Source: Dehalococcoidia bacterium (GTDB lineage Bacteria > Chloroflexota > Dehalococcoidia > Bin125). Taken from it: a stretch of 64,000 nucleotides of DNA. Position numbers and translations under genes: made by a program. The notes under the pieces are model-generated. The model saw only the letters and a list, made by a program, of their open reading frames with translations. It was not told the DNA's origin and made no database searches. Every line of letters begins with the position of its first letter. Positions within the stretch are counted from its first letter, which is position 1. The stretch is from assembly GCA_022828105.1 (NCBI GenBank), contig JAJEJC010000008.1, positions 397,662 through 461,661 of the forward strand, given 5' to 3'. This document shows positions 24,503-32,985 of the stretch, in pieces.

Positions 24503-25645
24503 ATGTGGGACGCCATCGTGATCGGGGCGGGGCCGGCGGGAGCTACAGCGGCACGGCGGCTCAGCGTCGCCGGCGCGTCGACGCTGCTGCTGGAGAAGCA
24601 GCCGCTGCCGCGCTACAAGGCCTGCGGCGGCGGCGTGCCGGCGCGGACGTTGGAGCTACTGGACGGGCTCGACATCTCGCCGGTCAGCGAGGGCTGCGTC
24701 GACACCATCGACATCTCCCGTTATGGCCAGCCTCACTTCCGCAAGACATCCGACCGTCCGCTGGCCTGGATGGTGATGCGCGATCGCTTCGACCAGTTCC
24801 TGACCGAGCTTGCGGTCGAAGCGGGCGCAAACCTGCGGGACGCGACGCCGGTGCAGTCGATCGTCGAGCGGGACGGCTGTTACGAGCTCGAGACGCCGAG
24901 CGGGTCGGTTCGGGCGCGTCATCTGCTCGCCGCCGACGGCGCGACGGGTCCGACCACGCGCTGGCTCGGTATCGACTCGGCCCCAACCCGAAGCGCCGCC
25001 TACGAAGTCGAGGTCGCCGCGCCCCCTGCCGCGCTGGAGCACTGGCGCGGAGCCGCCAACGTCGATGTCGGCTACCGGCCATGGGGCTACGGCTGGGTCT
25101 TCCCCAAGGCGGGCAAGCTCTCGGTCGGGGTCGTGACCGCGCCCGGGCGGGGCCGCGCGATCCGCAAGCAGACCGACCGCTATCTCGCCCACCTCGGTCT
25201 CGCCGACGCGGACGTGCTCAACGTCCAGGGCCACCCGGTCCGCTACCGCCGCTCGGTCCGCGAGCCGGTCGCCCGTGACCGCGCCCTGCTGCTCGGCGAC
25301 GCCGCCGGTCTGGCCGACGAGTTCACCGCCGAGGGCATCGCCTACGCCGTCCACTCGGCCAACCTCGCCGCCGAGGCCGTGCTCAGCTCCGGTGATGTCG
25401 CCGACGCGTACACCGCATCGATCGACCGGTTCGTCCAGCCCGAACTCGATGCCGCGCGGACGATTTCGCGCCTCTACTACTGGTGCGTCACCACCTGGCC
25501 CTGGCTCGCGCTGAAGACATCGAAGCACGTCAACTACCTCTGGCGCGCCTTCTTCCGAGTCATGCGCGGCGAATCGACCTACGCCAGGGAGCTGTCAGTG
25601 CTGCCCGGCGCTGGGCTCGTCCAATCCCTGGCAGCATCGGCGTAG
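24503..25645 (+). CDS. Geranylgeranyl reductase family FAD-dependent oxidoreductase
   Basis: 380 residues. N-terminal FAD motif GAGPAGATAARRL (about 8-20), the substrate-side cysteine motif YKACGGGVP, the RDRFDQFL motif and the second FAD motif GDAAGLADEFTAEGIAYA. This is the BchP/ChlP and archaeal lipid reductase family, which saturates isoprenoid double bonds. Chlorophyll or archaeal lipids are not indicated here; menaquinone side chains, carotenoids or hopanoid precursors are possible substrates. The C-terminal 50 residues are aromatic-rich (LYYWCVTTWPWLAL) and may contact the membrane. Confidence 0.87.
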   Translation: MWDAIVIGAGPAGATAARRLSVAGASTLLLEKQPLPRYKACGGGVPARTLELLDGLDISPVSEGCVDTIDISRYGQPHFRKTSDRPLAWMVMRDRFDQFLTELAVEAGANLRDATPVQSIVERDGCYELETPSGSVRARHLLAADGATGPTTRWLGIDSAPTRSAAYEVEVAAPPAALEHWRGAANVDVGYRPWGYGWVFPKAGKLSVGVVTAPGRGRAIRKQTDRYLAHLGLADADVLNVQGHPVRYRRSVREPVARDRALLLGDAAGLADEFTAEGIAYAVHSANLAAEAVLSSGDVADAYTASIDRFVQPELDAARTISRLYYWCVTTWPWLALKTSKHVNYLWRAFFRVMRGESTYARELSVLPGAGLVQSLAASA

Positions 25646-25648
25646 AAT
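25643..25648 (+). promoter_or_regulatory. Possible -10 box (TAGAAT) of the Uma2 gene
   Basis: Overlaps the stop codon of the upstream gene; the ATG at 25670 has its own GGAG. Confidence 0.35.
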
Positions 25649-25669
25649 GATCCCGTCAATCGGAGCGAC

Positions 25670-26398
25670 ATGTCCAACCGCGATGCCCACACTTCGACTC
25701 AGACCCTGGTCCGCTACCGCCTGCCGGACCCGCCTGAACGGCATCCGGACGAAGTGACCTCCTACGACTACGTCCACCTCGTTGGCAATCCGCACTTCCT
25801 CGCGCGGCACTTCGGCCGTCCCGAGACCACGCTCGTTACCGCCGAAAAATTCGTCACCGCCCAACTCCGCTCGCGGTCGGTGCGCGTGCCCGACCTGCTG
25901 ATCGCCTTCGATGTCGATCCAGACTTGTACTCCGAGCAGAACGGTTACGTGATCGCGGACCAGGGCAAGCCGCCCGACTTCATCCTGGAAGTGGCGTCGC
26001 CGAGCACCGCGCGGATTGACACGGTCGACAAGCGCGAGGACTACGCCGCATTCGGAGTGAAGGAGTACTGGCGCTTCGATCACACAGGCGAGTCGCATGG
26101 CACGCGTCTGGCCGGAGATCGATTGGTCGGCGACCATTATGAGCCGATCGCAATCAAGGAGATCGCGCAGGGAGTCCTACAGGGGGAAAGCGAAGCCCTG
26201 AACCTCTGGTTGCGCTGGAAGGACGGCGAGTTGGGCTGGTACGACCCGGCTACCGGCGAGCACATCCCCACCTTCGACAGCAGCCAGGCCGAGTTAGCCG
26301 CCGAGCGCACAGCCATCAACGCCGAACGCGAAGCCCGCCAAGCGGCGGAGCAACGAGTCCGCGAGCTGGAAGCCGAACTGCGCCGCCTGCGGGAGTGA
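25670..26398 (+). CDS. Uma2-family (DUF820) restriction-endonuclease-like protein
   Basis: 242 residues. Acidic PD-(D/E)XK-type motifs are visible as VPDLLIAFD and PPDFILEVASPSTARIDT, followed by KREDYAAFGVKEYW, the family hallmark. The last 45 residues form a charged coiled coil (about 200-242, repeated Ala-Glu-Arg). Uma2 genes are multi-copy in Chloroflexota and Cyanobacteria; their biological role is unclear. No cognate methylase or antitoxin is adjacent. Confidence 0.85.
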   Translation: MSNRDAHTSTQTLVRYRLPDPPERHPDEVTSYDYVHLVGNPHFLARHFGRPETTLVTAEKFVTAQLRSRSVRVPDLLIAFDVDPDLYSEQNGYVIADQGKPPDFILEVASPSTARIDTVDKREDYAAFGVKEYWRFDHTGESHGTRLAGDRLVGDHYEPIAIKEIAQGVLQGESEALNLWLRWKDGELGWYDPATGEHIPTFDSSQAELAAERTAINAEREARQAAEQRVRELEAELRRLRE

Positions 26399-26443
26399 GC
26401 CTCCCAGCAGAGTGCGGCCAGCGACGCCGAGAGAGTTGACGAG

Positions 26444-26668
26444 GTGGGAGTCCTGAACTGGAGTTGGGCCCGACTCGTCCTGGACGGCCCGCCTGACATT
26501 GCAATCTTCGCTGCGTTTGCTGGGCTCTTTCTGGGTATCCCGCTTGTGGTGGTGATGATCGGAGCAGCGTTCATGACGATTACCCGACGACGGAAACGAG
26601 ACGCCTTCCTGTTCGCCTCACTCTTGGCCCTCCTGACCGTCATCAGTGTCATCGTTGCCACGAGCTAA
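26444..26668 (+). CDS. Small two-helix membrane protein, unknown function
   Basis: 74 residues from GTG. Two hydrophobic segments (about 17-43 and 53-72) are separated by a basic ITRRRKRD loop that should lie in the cytoplasm. The gene fills the gap between the Uma2 gene and endonuclease III, ending six bases before the latter. No recognisable family. The coding call rests on length, hydrophobic pattern and tight spacing. Confidence 0.5.
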   Translation: MGVLNWSWARLVLDGPPDIAIFAAFAGLFLGIPLVVVMIGAAFMTITRRRKRDAFLFASLLALLTVISVIVATS

Positions 26669-26674
26669 AAGGTC

Positions 26675-27394
26675 ATGCCTCGCCCACGCCAGACCCCCAA
26701 TCCCCTCCGACCCACCGCGATCGTCAACCGCCTGATCCGCGAAGCACCGCTGACGCCCTGGCGCGCGACCTACGATCCTGTGACCGAGCTCGTCCTCACG
26801 CTGCTCTCGCAGAACACGTCGGACACCAACTCCGGGCGGGCTTTCCAGCAGCTCTTGAAGCGCTATCCCGACTGGGACGTGGTGCTTGAAGCGCCGGTCG
26901 AGGAGCTGGAGGAGACGATCCGGCCCGGCGGTCTGGCCCGAACCAAGGCCCCGCGCATGCAGGCGCTGCTCTCCCAACTGCGCGAGCGGCTGGGTCCCGA
27001 CTGGGACGCCTCGCGGCTTGTCGACATGCCGATCGACGAAGCGAAGACGTGGCTCACCGAGCTGCCCGGCGTCGGACCGAAGACCGCCGCCTGCGTGCTG
27101 CTCTTCTCCCTCGGCCGGCCGGCGCTGCCGGTCGACACGCACGTTCATCGAGTCTCGCAGCGGCTCGGCCTGATCGGCTCGAAGGTCGCCGCGGTGCCCG
27201 CCCACGACATGCTGGAGGCGCAGTTGCCGCCCGACAAGTACTACGACTTCCACGTCACGCTGATCCGCCATGGCCGCCGCGTCTGCCACAAACAGCGGCC
27301 GAAGTGCGGCGAATGCGTGCTGCTCGATCGCTGTCCCGGCGCGGATGACTTCATCTACGCCTGGCGCCGAAGCTGTAGCCTCATCACGGTCTGA
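26675..27394 (+). CDS. nth: Endonuclease III (HhH-GPD DNA glycosylase)
   Basis: 239 residues, base-excision repair of oxidised pyrimidines. The helix-hairpin-helix is LPGVGPKTAACVLL, with the catalytic Lys, and the catalytic Asp is in LPVDTHVHRVSQ. The iron-sulfur cysteines have the standard C-x6-C-x2-C-x5-C spacing in CHKQRPKCGECVLLDRC. The N-terminus has about 10 extra basic/Pro residues. It starts six bases after the small membrane protein, with AAAGG upstream. Confidence 0.92.
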   Translation: MPRPRQTPNPLRPTAIVNRLIREAPLTPWRATYDPVTELVLTLLSQNTSDTNSGRAFQQLLKRYPDWDVVLEAPVEELEETIRPGGLARTKAPRMQALLSQLRERLGPDWDASRLVDMPIDEAKTWLTELPGVGPKTAACVLLFSLGRPALPVDTHVHRVSQRLGLIGSKVAAVPAHDMLEAQLPPDKYYDFHVTLIRHGRRVCHKQRPKCGECVLLDRCPGADDFIYAWRRSCSLITV

Positions 27395-27416
27395 AGACTG
27401 AATGAGGAGTCGAGTC

Positions 27417-28946
<1,530 letters not shown>

Positions 28947-28957
28947 CGGCTCCCCCA

Positions 28958-28978
28958 GTCCCTGCTTCACGCAGGGAC
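28958..28978 (+). terminator. Terminator-like hairpin after the carboxylesterase gene
   Basis: Perfect 8-bp stem GTCCCTGC/GCAGGGAC with loop TTCAC. A degenerate relative with the same TTCAC loop is at 30511-30532. Confidence 0.5.
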
Positions 28979-29051
28979 CCGCTCGGCTCCCGCGCAACGC
29001 AGAAACCGGGCCTTACCCTGCGCACTGAATAGCTCACCAAAGGACCGCCCA

Positions 29052-30014
29052 ATGCCACTCACCCCGATTCGCAAGGACCAGCTCAGCAAAGTCGGCGTCG
29101 GCGTTCAGCGACCCGAGGATGTCGTCGTCTCCCGCGACGGCCGCGTCTGGATGTCCGATCAGGCCTCGGCCGCCGCCGAAGCGCTGCCCGACGGCATGCT
29201 CAACCGCGTCGGCAACGCCGGCGGCGCGCCCAACGGCAACAACATGGACACCGAGGGCCGGATCATCATCGCCAACGTCGGCGGACTCGACGGCCAGGGA
29301 TCAGACGATTCCGGCTCCGGACCCGTCCAGCGCCTCGACGTCGACACCGGCGACATCGAAGTCCTCGCCGATCAGATCGACGGCATTCCGCTCGTCGCAT
29401 CCAACTATCCGCACGTCGACTCCCAGGGCCGCATCTGGGTGACCCACTCGACCTCGCGCTCAGGCGGCGACGCATTCTCCGGCGACCCCGACGGCTTCCT
29501 CTTTCGCATCGAGACCGACGGTTCGCTGACGATGCTCGCCACCGAGATCGAGTTCGCCAACGGGATCACGCTCGACCCGCGCGAGGAGCACGCCTACGTC
29601 TGCTCGACGACCGGTTGCCACGTGCTGCGCTACCCGATCAACGCCGATGGCTCCCTGGGTGATCCGGCGGTCTACGGTCCCCAACTCGGCAAGACCGTCG
29701 CCGATCTGGCCGCCATGCGTCCGCTGACGGCCGAGCAGCGCGGCGAACTCGGCCTCACCGACGGCTGCGGCTTCGACCAGGAGGGTAACCTCTGGGTCAC
29801 CCTGCCGATGTCGAACAAGGTCGTCGCAATCACGCCGCAGTTCGAGGTCGTCACGATGATCGAGGACCTCGAAGGAGAGATCATGCAGGCGCCGACCAAC
29901 GTCAGCTGGGGCGGCGACGACATGTGCGACCTCTACATCGGCTCAATCCGCAGCGACTACGTCGTCCACGCCCGCTCCCCCATCCCCGGCGAGCGCCTCG
30001 TCCACCAGCGCTAA
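29052..30014 (+). CDS. SMP-30/gluconolactonase family beta-propeller protein
   Basis: 320 residues. Blade-type repeats with family metal-site residues: Glu in QRPEDVVVS, Asn in APNGNN, FANGITLDP and DGCGFDQEGNLWV. Relatives are Ca2+-dependent lactonases. The substrate is unknown. AAAGGA precedes the ATG. It probably has its own promoter in the 105-base gap after the esterase. The 3' end is immediately followed by repeat B copies. Confidence 0.85.
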   Translation: MPLTPIRKDQLSKVGVGVQRPEDVVVSRDGRVWMSDQASAAAEALPDGMLNRVGNAGGAPNGNNMDTEGRIIIANVGGLDGQGSDDSGSGPVQRLDVDTGDIEVLADQIDGIPLVASNYPHVDSQGRIWVTHSTSRSGGDAFSGDPDGFLFRIETDGSLTMLATEIEFANGITLDPREEHAYVCSTTGCHVLRYPINADGSLGDPAVYGPQLGKTVADLAAMRPLTAEQRGELGLTDGCGFDQEGNLWVTLPMSNKVVAITPQFEVVTMIEDLEGEIMQAPTNVSWGGDDMCDLYIGSIRSDYVVHARSPIPGERLVHQR

Positions 30015-30020
30015 CAGACA

Positions 30021-30074
30021 TCTCTCCCCCCGCTCCGCGGGGGGAGATGTCCCGTAGGGACAGAGGGGGGCTCC
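30021..30074 (+). repeat. Hairpin repeat B, copy 1
   Basis: Stem CTCCCCCCGC/GCGGGGGGAG with loop TCC, then a second small stem TGTCCC-GTA-GGGACA and the tail AGAGGGGGGCTCCGCTC. It begins right after the SMP-30 stop codon. Confidence 0.85.
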
Positions 30075-30087
30075 GCTCAACCGGATT

Positions 30088-30143
30088 CTCCTCTCCCCCC
30101 GCTCCGCGGGGGGAGATGCCGATGTTAGTGGGGGGCTACGCTC
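30088..30143 (+). repeat. Hairpin repeat B, copy 2
   Basis: Same main stem (30093-30115). The second stem is degenerate and the tail reads GGGGGGCTACGCTC, which creates TACGCT six bases before the ATG at 30149. Confidence 0.85.
30137..30142 (+). promoter_or_regulatory. Leaderless-type -10 box (TACGCT) supplied by repeat B
   Basis: TACGCT plus six bases, then the ATG at 30149; no Shine-Dalgarno sequence. In copy 1 the same position reads TCCGCT and lacks the conserved A. Confidence 0.45.
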
Positions 30144-30148
30144 CTCGT

Positions 30149-30499
30149 ATGCCCTCACTCCGCAGCCGCCTCTGGCCCCGCGACCGGCTCGCGATCGCGA
30201 TCCTGCTTTACGCAATCTGGATTCCCTTCATCGTCGTGCTCGTCGTCTACGTCGACGACAACAACGAGGAACCGGCAACCGCCGAGATACAAGTCGAAGA
30301 GGACGAGCCCGACGACTTCGCCGAGACCGTCGGCTGGACCTGGGGCGTGCTCTGGATCGGCTACGCCGCCCTCGCCGCCTGGCTGGCCCGGATCAAGGGC
30401 CGCGACCCCGTCCGCTGGGGTCTCGCCAGCCTGCTCACCTTCATCGCCCTCTTCCCCTTCCTCGCCGTCGCCCCCGAGCGCAAACAACACCTGCCCTAA
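30149..30499 (+). CDS. Small membrane protein, unknown function
   Basis: 116 residues. Hydrophobic segments at about 14-35 (LAIAILLYAIWIPFIVVLVV), 62-80 (WTWGVLWIGYAALAAWL) and 90-107 (LASLLTFIALFPFLAVA), with a strongly acidic loop between the first two (EEPATAEIQVEEDEPDD). The basic N-terminus favours a cytoplasmic start. I do not recognise the family. It begins directly after repeat B copy 2 and ends before a hairpin. Confidence 0.6.
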   Translation: MPSLRSRLWPRDRLAIAILLYAIWIPFIVVLVVYVDDNNEEPATAEIQVEEDEPDDFAETVGWTWGVLWIGYAALAAWLARIKGRDPVRWGLASLLTFIALFPFLAVAPERKQHLP

Positions 30500-30510
30500 C
30501 CGCCCCCGCC

Positions 30511-30532
30511 GGTCCCCGTTTCACTCGGGAAC
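30511..30532 (+). terminator. Imperfect hairpin after the small membrane protein gene
   Basis: GGTCCCCG pairs with CGGGAACC with one mismatch around a loop containing TTCAC, like 28958-28978. Confidence 0.35.
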
Positions 30533-30536
30533 CAGC

Positions 30537-30579
30537 TTGACTTCTGTCGCTCAACGGCCAATAGTCAGAACATACGTAC
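30537..30579 (+). promoter_or_regulatory. Promoter with LexA-box-like dyad, upstream of the gene at 30603
   Basis: TTGACT (30537-30542), 17 bases, AATAGT (30560-30565), then GAACATACGTAC (30568-30579) at the expected transcription start. The same 12-mer with one change lies in the promoter at 32950. It resembles the Gram-positive SOS box GAAC-N4-GTTC except GTAC for GTTC. Confidence 0.5.
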
Positions 30580-30602
30580 ATCATAAGGCGAGGAGCCGCT
30601 CC

Positions 30603-30962
30603 ATGCCCAACCCCTACCACTACCAAGCACACATCGACCGGCTCTGGCGGCAAGCCAACAGCGACGCCCCCGCCTACAAGCAGCTCAAAGCCCTCAAGAC
30701 CCTCGTCCGCGAGATGTTCCCGCCCAACCCCAACGCCGCCCGCAACCACCGGCTCTACCACAACACCGACCCCTACGACGTCGCCCGCCACCTCCTCCGC
30801 GACCTCCACTCAGTCTCTCCCCCCGCTTCCAGCGGCGCGAGATGTCACGCTGCCCCTTCCCCCTCTCCCCCCGCTTCCAGCGGGGGGAGATGTCCCGTAG
30901 GGACAGAGGGGGGCTCCCCGCCCGAAGACCAACCACCCGAAGAAGAAGACGACCCCCTTTAA
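30603..30962 (+). CDS. Hypothetical protein whose C-terminus is encoded by repeat B
   Basis: 119 residues. Residues 1-70 look like a real small domain (NPYHYQAHIDRLWRQANSD, then LKALKTLVREMFPPNPNAAR), basic and helical. From about 71 the sequence is read through two copies of repeat B and becomes low complexity (two SPPASSG-x-RC units), ending in an acidic Pro-rich tail. GAGGAG seven bases before the ATG. I do not recognise the domain. The shared promoter dyad suggests joint regulation with the radical SAM gene at 32986. Confidence 0.55.
   Translation: MPNPYHYQAHIDRLWRQANSDAPAYKQLKALKTLVREMFPPNPNAARNHRLYHNTDPYDVARHLLRDLHSVSPPASSGARCHAAPSPSPPASSGGRCPVGTEGGSPPEDQPPEEEDDPL
30811..30847 (+). repeat. 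Hairpin repeat B, copy 3 (degenerate, inside coding sequence)
   Basis: CTCTCCCCCCGCTTCCAGCGG followed by CGCGAGATGTC. The right arm is altered and the tail is missing. It encodes SPPASSGARC in the 30603 gene. Confidence 0.7.
30858..30917 (+). repeat. Hairpin repeat B, copy 4 (inside coding sequence)
   Basis: 11-bp stem CTCCCCCCGCT/AGCGGGGGGAG (30865-30889), then TGTCCC-GTA-GGGACA and the AGAGGGGGGCTCC tail. It encodes SPPASSGGRCPVGTEGGS in the 30603 gene. Confidence 0.85.
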
Positions 30963-31124
30963 TCCACCCCAAACTCTCCCGCGCGTTTTTTTTCTTCCCG
31001 GCCGATCACCCGACCCCGGCCCCGCCGTGCGCATCGCGGCATGCTCCATCGCCCAAACCACAATGCGCCCCCCCGTCTGGCATACTGTCCGCACACAATC
31101 AGGATTCGATTGAAGGAACTCACC

Positions 31125-32834
31125 ATGCACGATCTCGTCATCCGCAACGGACTCGTCGTCGACGGCACCGGCGCGCCCGCGCGCAAGGCTGACCTGGCCA
31201 TCGACGACGGCGTCGTCGCCGCCATCGGCGAAATCAACGACCTCGGCCGCGAGGAAATCGACGCCGACGGCCTGCTGGTCACGCCCGGCTTCGTCGACAT
31301 CCACACTCACTTCGACGGTCAGATCACCTGGGACCCGCTGCTCACGCCGTCCTTCTGGCACGGTGTCACCACGGTCGTCTTCGGCAACTGCGGCGTCGGC
31401 TTCGCGCCCGCCGCGCCCAACCGCCGCGACTGGCTGATCGGCCTGATGGAGGGCGTCGAGGACATCCCCGGTTCCGCGCTCGCCGAGGGCATCCAGTGGA
31501 ATTGGGAATCGTTCCCCGAGTACCTCGATTTCCTCGACACGCTGCCCAAGGCGATCGACATCGGGACGCAGGTGCCGCACGGCGCGGTCCGCGCCTACGT
31601 GATGGGCGACCGCGGCGCGCGCAACGAGGACGCCAACCCCGAGGACATCCAGGAAATGGCGGCGATCGTCAAGGAAGGCCTGCAGGCCGGCGCGCTCGGC
31701 TTCACCACCTCGCGCACGCTGGCGCACCGCGCCATCGACGGCGAGCCCGTGCCCGGAACCTTCGCGGCCGAGGACGAGCTGTTCGGCATCGGCCAGGCGC
31801 TCAAGGAACTCGGCACCGGCATCTACGAGGTTGCCCCGGCCGGCGTGACCGGTGACGACGCCAACGCGCCTGAGCTGGAGATCGCCTGGATGCGCAAGCT
31901 CTCGGCCGAGATCGAGCGGCCCGTCAGCTTCGCCATGGTCCAGTTCGACAACGAGCCGGAAGCCTGGCGCGACGCGCTGGACCGCTCGCTCGAAGCGCTT
32001 GAGGACGGCGCGGAGCTGTATCCGCAGGTCGCGGCGCGCGGCATCTCGCTGCTGCTCACCCTGCGTGGACGCCACCCCTTCATCCACTCGCCCAGCTACC
32101 GCGAGTTGGACGAGCTCGACTGGGCGGAGCGCGCCGCCGCCATGCGCGATCCGCAGCGTCGCGAGAAGATCCTGAGCGAGGTCGAGGCGCCCGACGCCGC
32201 GCTCGGCTTCATCATGTGGCACAAGCTCTACCCGATGACCGATCCGCCCAACTACGAACCCACCGCCGACGATTCGGTCGCGGCGCGGGCCGAAGCGTGT
32301 GGACAGACTCCGCTGGAGTTCGCCTACGACTTCCTCAGCCAGGGCGACGGCCAGAACGTCCTCTTCGCCCCGCTCTTCAACTACGCGCACAACAACCTCG
32401 ACGCCACCCGCGAGATGATGATGCACCCGCGCGTGGCGATGGGCCTCTCCGACGGCGGCGCCCACTGCGGCGTGATCTGCGACGCGTCAATGCCAACCTT
32501 CATGCTCACCCACTGGTCGCGCGACCGCAGCCGCGGCGAGACGCTGCCGCTGGAGTGGGTCGTCAAGCGCATGACCAACGACACGGCCGAGCTCTACGGG
32601 CTGGGCGATCGCGGCACGCTCGAAGTCGGCAAGAAGGGCGACGTCAACGTGATCGACTACGACGCCCTCCAGCTTGAGCCGCCGCAGGCGGTTCACGACC
32701 TGCCGACCGAGGCAATGCGCCTAATCCAGAAGTCGCGCGGCTACGTCGCCACCATCGTCAGCGGAGAAGTCATCTCCCGCCACGGAGAAGAAACCGGAGC
32801 CCGCCCCGGCCAACTCATCCGCGGCGCCCGCTAA
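31125..32834 (+). CDS. N-acyl-D-amino-acid deacylase-like amidohydrolase
   Basis: 569 residues, metal-dependent amidohydrolase. The N-terminal beta segment (MHDLVIRNGLVVDGTG) is followed by the metal motif FVDIHTHFDGQ, then GVTTVVFGNCGVGFAP, a catalytic-site segment ALGFTTSR, and a C-terminal GLSDGGAHCG with the conserved Asp. These fit the D-aminoacylase/D-glutamate deacylase group. AAGGA seven bases before the ATG at 31125. A possible -10 (TACTGT, 31083-31088) lies upstream. The long minus-strand frame opposite it is an artefact of GC-rich coding bias. Confidence 0.88.
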   Translation: MHDLVIRNGLVVDGTGAPARKADLAIDDGVVAAIGEINDLGREEIDADGLLVTPGFVDIHTHFDGQITWDPLLTPSFWHGVTTVVFGNCGVGFAPAAPNRRDWLIGLMEGVEDIPGSALAEGIQWNWESFPEYLDFLDTLPKAIDIGTQVPHGAVRAYVMGDRGARNEDANPEDIQEMAAIVKEGLQAGALGFTTSRTLAHRAIDGEPVPGTFAAEDELFGIGQALKELGTGIYEVAPAGVTGDDANAPELEIAWMRKLSAEIERPVSFAMVQFDNEPEAWRDALDRSLEALEDGAELYPQVAARGISLLLTLRGRHPFIHSPSYRELDELDWAERAAAMRDPQRREKILSEVEAPDAALGFIMWHKLYPMTDPPNYEPTADDSVAARAEACGQTPLEFAYDFLSQGDGQNVLFAPLFNYAHNNLDATREMMMHPRVAMGLSDGGAHCGVICDASMPTFMLTHWSRDRSRGETLPLEWVVKRMTNDTAELYGLGDRGTLEVGKKGDVNVIDYDALQLEPPQAVHDLPTEAMRLIQKSRGYVATIVSGEVISRHGEETGARPGQLIRGAR

Positions 32835-32841
32835 CGACCCA

Positions 32842-32871
32842 CTTCTCTCTCCCCCGCTCTGCGGAGGAGGC
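32842..32871 (+). repeat. Hairpin repeat B, copy 5 (degenerate)
   Basis: CTCTCTCCCCCGCTCTGCGG followed by AGGAGGC resembles the stem half of repeat B but with mismatches and no tail. Confidence 0.5.
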
Positions 32872-32886
32872 CTCGCTGACGACTCT

Positions 32887-32941
32887 TTCCCCTCTCCCCC
32901 CGCGGAGCGGGGGGAGATGCCGAAGGCAGAGGGGGGCACGC
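32887..32941 (+). repeat. Hairpin repeat B, copy 6 (loop inverted)
   Basis: Stem CTCCCCCCGC/GCGGGGGGAG (32894-32916) with loop GGA, the reverse complement of the usual TCC. The second stem is TGCC-GAA-GGCA, replacing TGTCCC-GTA-GGGACA while still pairing. The tail is AGAGGGGGGCACGCTCG. Confidence 0.85.
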
Positions 32942-32949
32942 TCGTACGC

Positions 32950-32978
32950 TTGAACTTCTCATAGAACATATGTACTCT
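32950..32978 (+). promoter_or_regulatory. Leaderless-type promoter with LexA-box-like dyad, radical SAM gene
   Basis: TTGAAC (32950-32955), 17 bases, TACTCT (32973-32978), then seven bases to the ATG at 32986. GAACATATGTAC (32964-32975) overlaps the spacer and -10, where a bound repressor would block polymerase. A second dyad, TGTACT-CTCT-AGTACA (32971-32986), reaches the start codon. Confidence 0.55.
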
Positions 32979-32985
32979 CTAGTAC

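Noticed and set aside
25670..26398. Part of a restriction-modification or transposon system
   Set aside because: A Uma2 protein without methylase, transposase or terminal repeats nearby; Uma2 genes are common stand-alone genes in such genomes.
30021..30143. Standard rho-independent terminators after the SMP-30 gene
   Set aside because: The hairpins lack a U tract and recur as a multi-part unit inside and between genes, so a repeat family explains them better.
30810..32465. Open frame of 551 codons on the minus strand
   Set aside because: Opposite the D-aminoacylase-like gene and reading through repeats; low-complexity product, no family motifs.
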